A DNA stretch of 64,000 bases from Afifella sp. IM 167 (lineage in GTDB: Bacteria > Pseudomonadota > Alphaproteobacteria > Rhizobiales > Afifellaceae). Shown here piece by piece: positions 46,285-54,727 of this stretch. The stretch is taken from the NCBI RefSeq assembly GCF_020144925.1, contig NZ_NSLC01000011.1:1-64000 (forward strand). The letters run 5' to 3'. Each line of letters begins with the position of its first letter. The first letter of the stretch is position 1. The translations under genes and the position numbers were made by a program. The notes below the pieces were generated by a model. That model saw nothing but the letters and a program-made list of their open reading frames with translations. It was not told where the DNA came from and did not search any database.

Positions 46285-47574
46285 ATGGATTCCATCCGCA
46301 TTCAGGGCGGCAGGCGCCTGTCGGGCACGATCGCGATCTCCGGGGCGAAGAACGCGACGCTGCCGCTGATGATCGCCAGCCTTCTCAGCCACGAGACGCT
46401 GACCTTGAAGAACGTGCCGCAGCTTGCCGACGTGCAGCTCCTGAAGCGCATCCTCGGCAATCATGGCGTCGACTATGCCGTGCGCGGCAAGCGCTCAAGC
46501 GCAGAGGTGCAGGCCGGCGAGACGCTGGAGCTTACGGCAAACCAGATCGTCGACACGACGGCGCCCTACGACCTCGTCTCGCGGATGCGCGCCTCCTTCT
46601 GGGTGATCGGCCCGCTGATCGCGCGCATGGGCGAGGCACGAGTCTCGCTACCGGGCGGCTGTGCCATCGGCACGCGGCCGGTCGATTTCTACCTTGCCGG
46701 CCTTCAGGCGCTCGGCGCGGAGATTTCGGTGGAAGGCGGCTACGTGCTCGCCAGGGCGCCGAAGGGGCTCATCGGCGCGCTCGTCGCCTTCCCGCGCGTC
46801 TCCGTCGGCGCGACGCATACGATCCTGATGGCGGCGGCGCTCGCCAAGGGCGAGAGCGTGATCGAGAACGCCGCCCGCGAGCCGGAAGTCGCCGACCTCG
46901 CCGAGTGCCTCACCAAGATGGGTGCGAAGATCGAGGGCGCCGGCACCGGCGAGATCCATGTGGAGGGCGTCGGCGCGCTGCATGCGGCCGAGCATTCCGT
47001 CCTGCCCGACCGGATCGAGACCGGCACCTACGCGATGGCGGTAGCGGCGACCGGCGGCGAGGTGACGCTCTCGGGCGCCCGGCCGGACCTTCTGCGCGCG
47101 GCCCTCGACACGCTCGTGGAAGCCGGCGTGGAGGTGACGGAGACCAACGAGGGTATCCGGATCGCCCGCAACGGCGGCGGCCTCAGGCCCGTCGCGGTGA
47201 CGACGCAGCCCTTCCCGGGCTTTCCGACCGACCTGCAGGCCCAGCTGATGGCGTTGATGAGCCGCGCCGAGGGCACTTCGGAGATCACCGAGACGATCTT
47301 CGAGAACCGCTTCATGCACGTACAGGAGCTCTCGCGCCTCGGCGCCGACATCCGTCTCGACGGGCAGACGGCCACCATCCGCGGGGTGGAGAAGCTGACG
47401 GGCGCGCAGGTCATGGCGACGGATCTCAGGGCCTCCGTGTCGCTCGTCATCGGCGGGCTGGCGGCGGAAGGGGAGACGGTGGTCAACCGCGTCTACCATC
47501 TCGACCGCGGCTTCGAGCACCTGGAAGAGAAGCTTTCCGCCTGCGGGGCGCAGATCGAGCGCGTCAGGGCCTGA
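46285..47574 (+). CDS. murA: UDP-N-acetylglucosamine 1-carboxyvinyltransferase
   Basis: First committed enzyme of peptidoglycan synthesis; it transfers enolpyruvate from PEP to UDP-GlcNAc in the cytoplasm. The protein has 429 residues. The start [20 protein letters not shown] includes the catalytic lysine region. The loop [13 protein letters not shown] holds the PEP-reactive, fosfomycin-target cysteine. The end [20 protein letters not shown] is typical. It opens the conserved block leading to yacG and tRNA-Phe. Confidence 0.97.
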   Translation: MDSIRIQGGRRLSGTIAISGAKNATLPLMIASLLSHETLTLKNVPQLADVQLLKRILGNHGVDYAVRGKRSSAEVQAGETLELTANQIVDTTAPYDLVSRMRASFWVIGPLIARMGEARVSLPGGCAIGTRPVDFYLAGLQALGAEISVEGGYVLARAPKGLIGALVAFPRVSVGATHTILMAAALAKGESVIENAAREPEVADLAECLTKMGAKIEGAGTGEIHVEGVGALHAAEHSVLPDRIETGTYAMAVAATGGEVTLSGARPDLLRAALDTLVEAGVEVTETNEGIRIARNGGGLRPVAVTTQPFPGFPTDLQAQLMALMSRAEGTSEITETIFENRFMHVQELSRLGADIRLDGQTATIRGVEKLTGAQVMATDLRASVSLVIGGLAAEGETVVNRVYHLDRGFEHLEEKLSACGAQIERVRA

Positions 47575-47671
47575 GGCCAAAGCCGGCGCGCGAGGCGCGG
47601 AAAGCGCCGTTACAAGGGGGTGGGGCCAGCCGCGCCGCTTTGCCCGTGCGCCTTGCCCTTGCCGCGGCAAC

Positions 47672-47688
47672 GCCCTAGAGCCTAGGGC
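47672..47688. repeat. Short perfect inverted repeat rich in CTAG
   Basis: GCCCTAG-AGC-CTAGGGC is a perfect 7-3-7 repeat between murA and the DUF2948 gene, carrying two CTAG tetranucleotides, which are usually rare. No T-run follows. It may be an operator or a small structure. Confidence 0.4.
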
Positions 47689-47775
47689 TATGGCATGCGC
47701 ACGGCCGGGCGCTTTTTCCGCTCGGCATCCGCCCGATCCTGAAGTGCAAAAGGGGCCCGTCCGGGACGAGATTTC

Positions 47776-48228
47776 ATGGCGTCGAACGACCGACTGCGTC
47801 TGATGGCAATGGACGAGGAGGATCTCGCGATCCTCTCCGCGCATGTGCAGGACGCCGTCCTGAAGGTCGGCGACATCACCTGGCTGCCGGCCGAAAAGCG
47901 CCTCGTCCTCGCCCTCAACCGTTTCGCCTGGGAGGCGACTCCCTCCGGCAAGGGGCTGTCGCGCAGCTACGAGCGGCGACGCACGGCGCTGCATTTCGAG
48001 CGCGTGGAAAAAGTGCTCAGCCACGGCATCGACAAGAGCGACAAGGAAGCGGTGCTGTCGCTGCTCGCCATCAGCTTTGCGGCCGGCGAAGCGCCCTCGG
48101 GCGAGGTCACGCTGGTCTTCGCCGGCGATGCGACGCTGAAGCTGGCGGTGGAGTGCATCGAGGCGCAGCTCAGCGACCTGGGCCCGGCCTGGTCGACGCC
48201 GAACCTTCCCCGCCACATCGCTTCGTGA
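47776..48228 (+). CDS. DUF2948 family protein
   Basis: A 150-residue protein of the alphaproteobacterial DUF2948 family (RLMAMDEEDLAILSAHVQDA, FAWEATPSGKGLSRSYERRR, VTLVFAGDATLKLAVECIEA). No signal peptide or membrane helix. Function is unknown. Its constant position between murA and hisD in Rhizobiales supports the call. It is 13 bases from hisD. Confidence 0.88.
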   Translation: MASNDRLRLMAMDEEDLAILSAHVQDAVLKVGDITWLPAEKRLVLALNRFAWEATPSGKGLSRSYERRRTALHFERVEKVLSHGIDKSDKEAVLSLLAISFAAGEAPSGEVTLVFAGDATLKLAVECIEAQLSDLGPAWSTPNLPRHIAS

Positions 48229-48241
48229 GAGAAGCCACGCC

Positions 48242-49534
48242 ATGGCCCAGTTCCTCTCCACGAGCGACGCGGACTTCCAATCGCGCTTTTCCGCCTTCCT
48301 CGCCGCCAAGCGCGAGGCGGCGGCCGATGTCGACGAGGCGGTGCGCGAGATCATCGCCGATGTGCGGGCCCGCGGGGACGCGGCGCTCGCCGAGCTGACG
48401 CTGCGCTTCGACAAGGTCGACATTGATAAGCGCGGCATGCGCATTTCGGCAGAAGAAATCCGCCAGGCCGTCGCCGATTGCCCCGAAGACATCCTTGCGG
48501 CGCTCACCCTCGCCCGCGACCGGCTCAAGGCCGGCCAGGAGCGGCTGATGCCGGCCGATACGAGCTCGACCGACGCGCTCGGCGTCCGGCTCGGCACGCG
48601 CTGGAGCGCCGTCGATTCGGCCGGCCTGTACGTGCCCGGCGGCACGGCGGCCTATCCGAGCAGCGTCATCATGAACGCCGTGCCGGCGAAGGTGGCGGGC
48701 GTGGAGCGCCTCGTCATGACGGTGCCGACGCCGGACGGCGTCTTCAACCCGCTCGTCCTCGTCGCCGCCGAGATTTCCGGCGTCGACGAGATCTACCGGA
48801 TCGGGGGAGCGCAGGCGATCGCCGCCCTCGCCTACGGCACGGAAACGATCTCGCCGGTCGCGATGATCTGCGGGCCCGGCAACGCCTATGTGGCCGCCGC
48901 CAAGCGCCGGGTCTTCGGCCAGGTCGGCATCGACATGATCGCGGGGCCGTCGGAAATCCTCGTCATCGCCGATGCCGAGAACGATCCGGCCTGGCTCGCC
49001 GCCGACCTTCTCTCGCAGGCCGAGCACGACGCCGTCGCCCAGTCGATCCTGATCACCGACGATGCGACCTTCGGCAGGACGGTGGCGGAGGAGGTGGAGC
49101 GCCAGCTTGAGCTTCTGCCGCGCAAGGCGATCGCCGGGGCGAGCTGGCGCGATTACGGCGCCGTCATCACCGTTGCCGATTTCAGCGAGGCGGCGCGCCT
49201 TGCCGACCGCATCGCCGCCGAGCATCTGGAGATCTGCACGGACCGGCCGGAGGCGCTGCTGGAGAAGATCCGGCATGCGGGCGCGGTCTTCCTCGGGCGC
49301 ACGACGCCGGAAGTGATCGGCGATTATGTCGGCGGCTCCAACCATGTCCTGCCGACGGCGCGCTCGGCGCGCTTTTCCTCCGGTCTTTCGGTCCTCGACT
49401 TCCTGAAGCGCAGCTCGATCCTCTCCTGCCCGCCGGAAGCGCTGGCCGAGCTCGGCCCGGCGGCCGTCGCGCTTGCCCGCGCGGAGGGTCTGGAGGCGCA
49501 TGCGCGCGCCATCACCATCCGGATGAACCGCTGA
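48242..49534 (+). CDS. hisD: Histidinol dehydrogenase
   Basis: Catalyses the last two steps of histidine synthesis, oxidising L-histidinol to L-histidine with NAD. The protein has 430 residues. Seen: GLYVPGGTAAYPSSVIMNAV, GGAQAIAALAYGTE, the FGQVGIDMIAGPSEILVIAD NAD/zinc region, QAEHDAVAQSILIT with the zinc-site histidine, and GSNHVLPTARSARFSSGLSV. The start has AGAGAAGC upstream. It is followed 9 bases later by the UPF0262 gene. Confidence 0.97.
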   Translation: MAQFLSTSDADFQSRFSAFLAAKREAAADVDEAVREIIADVRARGDAALAELTLRFDKVDIDKRGMRISAEEIRQAVADCPEDILAALTLARDRLKAGQERLMPADTSSTDALGVRLGTRWSAVDSAGLYVPGGTAAYPSSVIMNAVPAKVAGVERLVMTVPTPDGVFNPLVLVAAEISGVDEIYRIGGAQAIAALAYGTETISPVAMICGPGNAYVAAAKRRVFGQVGIDMIAGPSEILVIADAENDPAWLAADLLSQAEHDAVAQSILITDDATFGRTVAEEVERQLELLPRKAIAGASWRDYGAVITVADFSEAARLADRIAAEHLEICTDRPEALLEKIRHAGAVFLGRTTPEVIGDYVGGSNHVLPTARSARFSSGLSVLDFLKRSSILSCPPEALAELGPAAVALARAEGLEAHARAITIRMNR

Positions 49535-49543
49535 GGCCGGGCG

Positions 49544-50023
49544 ATGGCGAAGGGCACGGGCACGAACCGGCTGATCGCTGTCGACCTGGACGATTCCATC
49601 GGCCGTGGCCCGCCCGACATCGAGCACGAGCGTGCCGTCGCCATCTTCGACCTGATCGACGAGAATTCCTTCACGCCCACAGGGGGCCATGAGGGCCCCT
49701 TCCGGCTGAAGCTGTCGCTCGCCGAGCGCCGCCTGATCCTGGAAGTGCGCCGGGAGGACGGCAAGGAGGTGATGACCCACATCCTCTCCCTCAGTCCCTT
49801 CCGCAAGATCGTGAAGGACTACTTCGTCATCTGCGAGAGCTACTACGAAGCGATCAAGATGGGCTCGCCCTCGCGCATCGAGGCGATCGACATGGGCCGC
49901 CGCGGTGTCCACGACGAGGGCTCCCGCCTCCTGCAGGAGCGGCTCGCCGGGAAGATCGAGGTCGATTTCGACACTGCCCGCCGGCTCTTCACCCTCGTCT
50001 GCGTGCTCCACTGGCGCGGATGA
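49544..50023 (+). CDS. UPF0262 family protein
   Basis: A 159-residue protein matching UPF0262 ([59 protein letters not shown]). The family is nearly confined to alphaproteobacteria and has no known activity. It lies directly after hisD and overlaps the phosphatase gene by 4 bases. Confidence 0.92.
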   Translation: MAKGTGTNRLIAVDLDDSIGRGPPDIEHERAVAIFDLIDENSFTPTGGHEGPFRLKLSLAERRLILEVRREDGKEVMTHILSLSPFRKIVKDYFVICESYYEAIKMGSPSRIEAIDMGRRGVHDEGSRLLQERLAGKIEVDFDTARRLFTLVCVLHWRG

Positions 50024-50463
50024 GCGGCAGCGCGCCCCGCGCGCCGGCATCGATCCTCTTTCTGTGCGGGCGCAATTCCGTGCGCTCGCCCATGGCCGAG
50101 GCCCTTGCACGGGCGATGCTCGGACCCAACATCTGGATTGCTTCTGCGGGAATTTCGCCCGGCGCGCGCGACCCTTTCGTCGATAGCGTCCTCTCCGAGA
50201 TCGGCCTTGGCGTCGCGGCCGGGCGCCCGCAGGGGCTGGATGGTCTGGAAGACTACAATTTCGACCTCGCCGTGACCCTGTCGCCGGAGGCGCATCACCG
50301 CGCGCTGGAGCTGACACGCACCACGGCGATCGAGGTCGAATACTGGCCGACCCCCGACCCGACACTCGCCTCCGGCAGCCGCGAGCAGATCCTTTCAGCC
50401 TACCGGGATCTGCGCGAGCGGCTGAAGCGGCGGATCGCTTCGCGCTTCATCGGCGCGGACTGA
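50020..50463 (+). CDS. Low-molecular-weight protein-tyrosine-phosphatase-like protein
   Basis: A 147-residue protein of the LMW phosphatase / arsenate-reductase fold. The P-loop [18 protein letters not shown] has the nucleophilic cysteine and arginine, and the general-acid region is YWPTPDPT (Asp-Pro). The second cysteine usual in CxGNxCRS is replaced (CGRNSVRS). The substrate is unknown. The ATG overlaps the UPF0262 stop as ATGA. It belongs to the conserved hisD-infA block. Confidence 0.88.
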   Translation: MSGSAPRAPASILFLCGRNSVRSPMAEALARAMLGPNIWIASAGISPGARDPFVDSVLSEIGLGVAAGRPQGLDGLEDYNFDLAVTLSPEAHHRALELTRTTAIEVEYWPTPDPTLASGSREQILSAYRDLRERLKRRIASRFIGAD

Positions 50464-50508
50464 GCCGGCCGCCGCGCGCTCGCGCGCATGTTGCGGCGCC
50501 GGAAACGG

Positions 50509-50537
50509 TTCACACTTCCCGAGCTTTGCGGTAGGTA
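50509..50537 (+). promoter_or_regulatory. Candidate infA promoter
   Basis: TTCACA and TAGGTA are separated by 17 bases in the 107-base gap before infA. The match is moderate, but infA usually has its own promoter. Confidence 0.35.
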
Positions 50538-50570
50538 GGCCCGCCGACCGGCATGAACACAAGGTGATAG

Positions 50571-50789
50571 ATGGCCAAAGAAGAGGTACTGGAATTTCCC
50601 GGCGTCGTGACCGAACTCCTTCCCAACGCGACATTTCGCGTGAAGCTGGAGAACGACCACGAGATCATAGCCCATACCGCCGGACGCATGCGCAAGAACC
50701 GCATTCGCGTGCTCGCGGGCGACAAGGTTCTCGTGGAGATGACGCCTTACGACCTGACCAAGGGGCGTATCACCTACCGCTACAAGTAG
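50571..50789 (+). CDS. infA: Translation initiation factor IF-1
   Basis: Binds the ribosomal A site during initiation. The protein has 72 residues, with an OB-fold sequence almost identical to other alphaproteobacterial IF-1 proteins ([50 protein letters not shown]). It is preceded by a possible promoter and followed by a small terminator. Confidence 0.98.
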   Translation: MAKEEVLEFPGVVTELLPNATFRVKLENDHEIIAHTAGRMRKNRIRVLAGDKVLVEMTPYDLTKGRITYRYK

Positions 50790-50793
50790 CAGC

Positions 50794-50810
50794 AGGCCTT
50801 TCGGCCTTTT
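50794..50810 (+). terminator. Short terminator after infA
   Basis: AGGCC-TTTC-GGCCT followed by TTT lies 4 bases after the infA stop. The 5-bp stem is short, so read-through into maf is expected. Confidence 0.5.
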
Positions 50811-50827
50811 GAGGGCGCCCCAGGGCC

Positions 50828-51463
50828 ATGAACCGCCACAAGCATCCACCCGCACCGCTCGTCCTCGCTTCCGGCTCGCCGCGACGCCTGCAGCTTCTGG
50901 AGCAGATCGGCATATCGCCCGACCGGCTCCTGCCGCCCAGCATCGACGAGACGCCGCAGCGCAAGGAGCTGCCGCGCTCCATGGCGCGGCGCCTGGCGCG
51001 CACCAAGGCGGAGGTGGCGATGCGCGCCGCGCGCCGCGACCCGGCGCTCGACGGAGCCTATGTGCTCGCCGCCGATACGGTCGTCGCCGTCGGACGGCGC
51101 ATCCTGCCCAAGCCGGAGGTCACCGACGAGGCGGCGGCGTGCCTGCGCCTTCTTTCCGGGCGCGCCCACCGCGTCTATACCGCGGTCTGCCTGATGACGC
51201 CGAAGGGCGTGGCGCGGCAGAAGCTGATCGAGACCCGCGTGCGCTTCAAGCGCCTGTCGCGCGAGGAGATGGACACCTACCTCGCCTCCGGCGAATGGCA
51301 GGGAAAGGCCGGCGGCTACGCCATCCAGGGCCGGGCCGGCGCCTTCGTCGTCAAGCTCGTCGGCTCCTACACCAATGTCGTCGGCCTGCCGCTCTTCGAG
51401 ACGATGAGCCTTCTGGCCGGCGAGCATTTCGCCGTCTACGAGAACTGGATGGAGCCCGCGTAA
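50828..51463 (+). CDS. maf: Maf family nucleoside triphosphate pyrophosphatase
   Basis: House-cleaning pyrophosphatase of 211 residues acting on non-canonical or dTTP/UTP-type nucleotides. The N-terminal [18 protein letters not shown] motif binds the nucleotide. [18 protein letters not shown] and [20 protein letters not shown] are catalytic segments of Maf proteins. The stop overlaps the yacG start (TAATG). Confidence 0.93.
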   Translation: MNRHKHPPAPLVLASGSPRRLQLLEQIGISPDRLLPPSIDETPQRKELPRSMARRLARTKAEVAMRAARRDPALDGAYVLAADTVVAVGRRILPKPEVTDEAAACLRLLSGRAHRVYTAVCLMTPKGVARQKLIETRVRFKRLSREEMDTYLASGEWQGKAGGYAIQGRAGAFVVKLVGSYTNVVGLPLFETMSLLAGEHFAVYENWMEPA

Positions 51464-51648
51464 TGGCGCGTGCCGCACGCCCGAGAGGCCCGCGCTGCCC
51501 GATCTGCGGCAAGCCGGCTTCGGCGGAGGATATGCCCTTCTGCTCGCCCCGCTGCCGCGAGGTCGATCTCAACCGCTGGCTGGGCGGCGCCTATGCGATC
51601 CCCGGCGAGCCCGTGCGCGAGACCAGCAGCGAGGACGGGGAGGAATAA
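51463..51648 (+). CDS. yacG: DNA gyrase inhibitor YacG, zinc-binding
   Basis: A 61-residue protein with the four-cysteine zinc site CPICGKPASAEDMPFCSPRC and the following VDLNRWLGGAYAIPGEP of YacG. Relatives bind the GyrB C-terminal domain and inhibit gyrase. ATG 51463 shares a base with the maf stop. It is the last gene before tRNA-Phe. Confidence 0.93.
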   Translation: MARAARPRGPRCPICGKPASAEDMPFCSPRCREVDLNRWLGGAYAIPGEPVRETSSEDGEE

Positions 51649-51815
51649 GCGAGCCCGCCCGCATCCTGCCTGCAGGCCGTTCCACACCCTTCTCGCGGCA
51701 CCTCCGACAGGCTGCGGCGCGAAGTCCGGCATAAGCGCCTCAGGCGTCTGGACAGGGCCGGCCGCCTCTCCTATAACCCCGCTCGCCTCAAGGCCTTTGC
51801 GGCCCTTTCGGCAAA

Positions 51816-51891
<76 letters not shown>

Positions 51892-52021
51892 CTTTCCGCC
51901 TAAAGACTTCAAGAAAGCCTGGAAATCTCGAGACTGGTTTCGGCCGTCCGCACCTCGGCGCGCGCTTTTCCCCAAGTATGCGCCACGGACGACGTCGCGC
52001 CTGAGGCCATCCGGGAACGTT

Positions 52022-52046
52022 GTTCCGATCCGCCCCCCGGGCATAA
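52022..52046. repeat. Degenerate copy of the tRNA-Phe 3' end
   Basis: This stretch shares GTTC, ATCCGCCCC and GGGCA in order with the tRNA-Phe 3' end (gttcgaatccgcccctgggc), with two substitutions and one inserted base. It lies 131 bases past the tRNA. It could be a decayed integrase attachment site. The gap 51892-52106 holds nothing else that I can recognise. Confidence 0.35.
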
Positions 52047-52106
52047 CGCGGGCCGGTAGGAGGGATGCCGTTACATTGCGGGACCAGATATTCCTTGAGC
52101 GGACAG

Positions 52107-53603
52107 CTAGTGGACCGCGGCGAACATGATCTTTGCTTCGCTGGCGTTGTCGATCGTCATCTCTTCGACCACGCGGCCCTGGCGCACGACGAGCACGCGG
52201 TCGGACAGCGCCAGGATTTCGGGGAGATAGGACGAGATCACAACGACCGCGATCCCGGCATCCGCCAGCTCTTCGATGAAGCGGTGGATCTCCACGATCG
52301 CCCCGACATCGACGCCGCGCGTCGGCTCGTCGAAAATGATCAGCTTCGGCTTCTGGATCGCCGCCTTGGCGATGACGACCTTCTGCTGGTTGCCGCCCGA
52401 CAGTTCGATGATCCGCGCATCCGGGTCGATCGCCTTGACGTCCAGTCTCTTGATCCACTCTTTAGCGAGCGCTTTCGCCTCCGAGCGCGAGACGACGGTC
52501 AGCGGGTTCGACTTCCTGCCGAGCTCTCCCATGTGGATGTTCTCGGCGATCGACATGGTCTCGAAGAAACCCTCGGACTTGCGGTCCTCGGTGACGTAAA
52601 CGATGCCGCTCCTGACCGCCTGCTCGGGCGTGCGGTAGCGCACGCGCTCGCCGTTGTATTTGACAACCCCGCCATGGAAGAAGTCGCGCTTGTCGACCCC
52701 GGCGACGATCTTCATCGTCTCGGTGCGGCCGGCGCCCACCAGCCCGAACAGCCCTGTCACCTGCCCTGAATAGATGGAAAAGGAGTTGTTCCGCACGATC
52801 CGGCCCTTGGAGAGGTTCTGGACGCTGAGCGCCATCTCTCCGTAAGGCCGGGGCCGGCGTTCGCCCGCATTGGCGTAGAGCTCGTCCGACAGCGAGCGGC
52901 CGACCATGGCGTCGATGATCTTGTTGCGGTCGAAGTTCTTCGTCTCGTCCGTCGCGACGACCTCCCCGTCGCGCAAAACCGTGATGCGGTCCGACAGAGC
53001 GAGCGCCTCTTCCAGCGCGTGGCTGATGAAGATGATGGTGACGCCATCCTTGCGGAGCCGGCGCACGAGGTTGAAGAAATGGAACTTCTCTTCCGGCGTC
53101 AGGCTGGCGGTCGGCTCGTCGAAGATAATGATGCGCGCCTGGTGATGCACGGCGCGGGCGATCTCCACCATCTGCTTCTTCGCCGCGCCGAGCGAGGAGA
53201 CCAGCGCTTCGGGCTCTACGTAGAAGTTGAGCGACAGCAGGAAGCGCTGCGCCTTGATGTAGAGGCCGCGCAGGCGATTGAACATCTCCTCTTCGCCGAG
53301 ATAGATATTCTGCGCGACCGTCATGGAGGGAACGAGGTTGGTCTCCTGAAACACCATGGCGATGCCGCGGTGGCGCGCCTCGCCCGGCGTCTTCATGACC
53401 AGCGGCTTGCCATCGAGGAACATCTCGCCCCGCGTCAGCTGATAGACGCCGGCGAGCACCTTGGTCAGGGTCGACTTTCCCGCGCCGTTCTCGCCGACGA
53501 TGGCATGGATCTCGCCTTCGTGCAGATCGAAGTTGATATCCTTGATCGCCGGGACGCCACGAAACTCCTTGGTGGCGTTCCTGAAACTGAGAAGCGTGGT
53601 CAC
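52107..53603 (-). CDS. Sugar-type ABC importer ATPase with two ABC domains (RbsA-like)
   Basis: A 498-residue ATPase. Domain 1 has Walker A (GENGAGKSTLTKVLAG), signature region (LGAAKKQMVEIARAV) and Walker B (IIIFDEPTASLTPEE). Domain 2 has the degenerate Walker A (LVGAGRTETMKIV), signature LSGGNQQKVVIAKAA and Walker B (LIIFDEPTRGVDVGA). This is the RbsA/MglA layout. GTG 53603 overlaps the stop of the propeller gene as GTGA. It is the last gene of the leftward importer operon. Confidence 0.9.
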   Translation of the reverse strand: MTTLLSFRNATKEFRGVPAIKDINFDLHEGEIHAIVGENGAGKSTLTKVLAGVYQLTRGEMFLDGKPLVMKTPGEARHRGIAMVFQETNLVPSMTVAQNIYLGEEEMFNRLRGLYIKAQRFLLSLNFYVEPEALVSSLGAAKKQMVEIARAVHHQARIIIFDEPTASLTPEEKFHFFNLVRRLRKDGVTIIFISHALEEALALSDRITVLRDGEVVATDETKNFDRNKIIDAMVGRSLSDELYANAGERRPRPYGEMALSVQNLSKGRIVRNNSFSIYSGQVTGLFGLVGAGRTETMKIVAGVDKRDFFHGGVVKYNGERVRYRTPEQAVRSGIVYVTEDRKSEGFFETMSIAENIHMGELGRKSNPLTVVSRSEAKALAKEWIKRLDVKAIDPDARIIELSGGNQQKVVIAKAAIQKPKLIIFDEPTRGVDVGAIVEIHRFIEELADAGIAVVVISSYLPEILALSDRVLVVRQGRVVEEMTIDNASEAKIMFAAVH

Positions 53604-54727
53604 AGCTCGACTCCAATTCCGATCTGCGCGTTGACCGGGACGGCGACCACCCGGCCGGATCCGCAGGCGCCGATCATGAGCCGCCCGTCCTTCTCCGCGA
53701 GCGAGGTCACCCCGTGAACGTTGCCGTCGGCGCGGCTGTGAACGCTCGCGACCGGGCGGAACTGCGCGTTGCACTGCAGAGCGAGACCGTATGACCAGCT
53801 CGGCGACCAGGGTTTGAGGACGTTGAGCTTCTTGCGCGCGCCGCCCTGGATCGGCTCAAGAAAGCTCTTTCCGCTGGAGAGCGCCGGCGCGATCCAGAAT
53901 TGCGGATCGACGGTATCGATCATCCTTTCGCAATAGCGCCGCTCGAGGATGACGAACTCGACCAGGGGATTGCGCGGCGCAAAGAGGGCGAGCCAGAACG
54001 CGCCGTCCGAGGTCGGTGCGACGAAGCCGGGATAGGCGGGCAACTCGATCAGAAGCTCGACCGGCGCCGAGGGCTCCGACGCGCTGAGGCCCACCACCCG
54101 ATGTTCCCAGGCCTCCGAGACAAAAAGCTCGCCCTGGCGCCCGAGAGCGAGGCCTGAAGGAAAGGCCAGTCCCTTCGCCAGCGGCACGGCCGCTTCGGCG
54201 CCCTTGCCGAGGTCGATCCGCCAGACGCTGCCGGAATGGCATTGCTTCATCAGGTCGCGCTTCCACTCGGCGGCGACATGCTCGTCCGATCCGATCGCGA
54301 CGATGAGCGTGTGCGGGTCGACAAAGACGCAGCCCGTGGGACAGGCGAACCGCGTGGCGCCCGTCCCTGTCAGGGCCATGCCATCGTGCGCGCCGCCGCG
54401 GATGAGGATGCCCTCGCCGTCCTGACCGATCGCCAGCGCCCCGGCGCCATCGGATGCGATGCAGGTGATGGGGCGGGCAAAGGTCTCGAGCGGTTGCGCG
54501 CGGAAACCTTCGCCCTCCGGCATGAGGGACAAGAGCTCGCTTGCCGCAGAGGCGAACACGCCGGCGGGCGCCACGCACAGATTGTCTATGCCTTCCTGCT
54601 CCAACAGGACCGGCGCCTCGTCCAGCATCGCATTGGGATGCAGCGGCCCGTCCATCGCCGGCACGATCCGCTCCGGCGGGTCGATGCCGCGAAAGCGCTC
54701 GTAGCTGCGTTGCAGAAACGCCCTCAT
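53600..54727 (-). CDS. Strictosidine-synthase/SMP-30-like beta-propeller protein
   Basis: A 375-residue protein without signal peptide, so probably cytoplasmic. Repeated propeller-blade segments are visible (DNLCVAPAGVFASAASEL, GLAFPSGLALGRQGELFVSE, RLMIGACGSGRVVAVPV). The segment LPAYPGFVAPTSDGAFWLAL matches LPGYPDNINRASDGNYWAAL of the fused permease encoded upstream, so the two are paralogues. The family includes lactonases and arylesterases. The substrate is unknown, and a lactone or ester brought in by the importer is plausible. Its start overlaps the fused-permease stop (ATGA). Confidence 0.75.
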   Translation of the reverse strand: MRAFLQRSYERFRGIDPPERIVPAMDGPLHPNAMLDEAPVLLEQEGIDNLCVAPAGVFASAASELLSLMPEGEGFRAQPLETFARPITCIASDGAGALAIGQDGEGILIRGGAHDGMALTGTGATRFACPTGCVFVDPHTLIVAIGSDEHVAAEWKRDLMKQCHSGSVWRIDLGKGAEAAVPLAKGLAFPSGLALGRQGELFVSEAWEHRVVGLSASEPSAPVELLIELPAYPGFVAPTSDGAFWLALFAPRNPLVEFVILERRYCERMIDTVDPQFWIAPALSSGKSFLEPIQGGARKKLNVLKPWSPSWSYGLALQCNAQFRPVASVHSRADGNVHGVTSLAEKDGRLMIGACGSGRVVAVPVNAQIGIGVEL

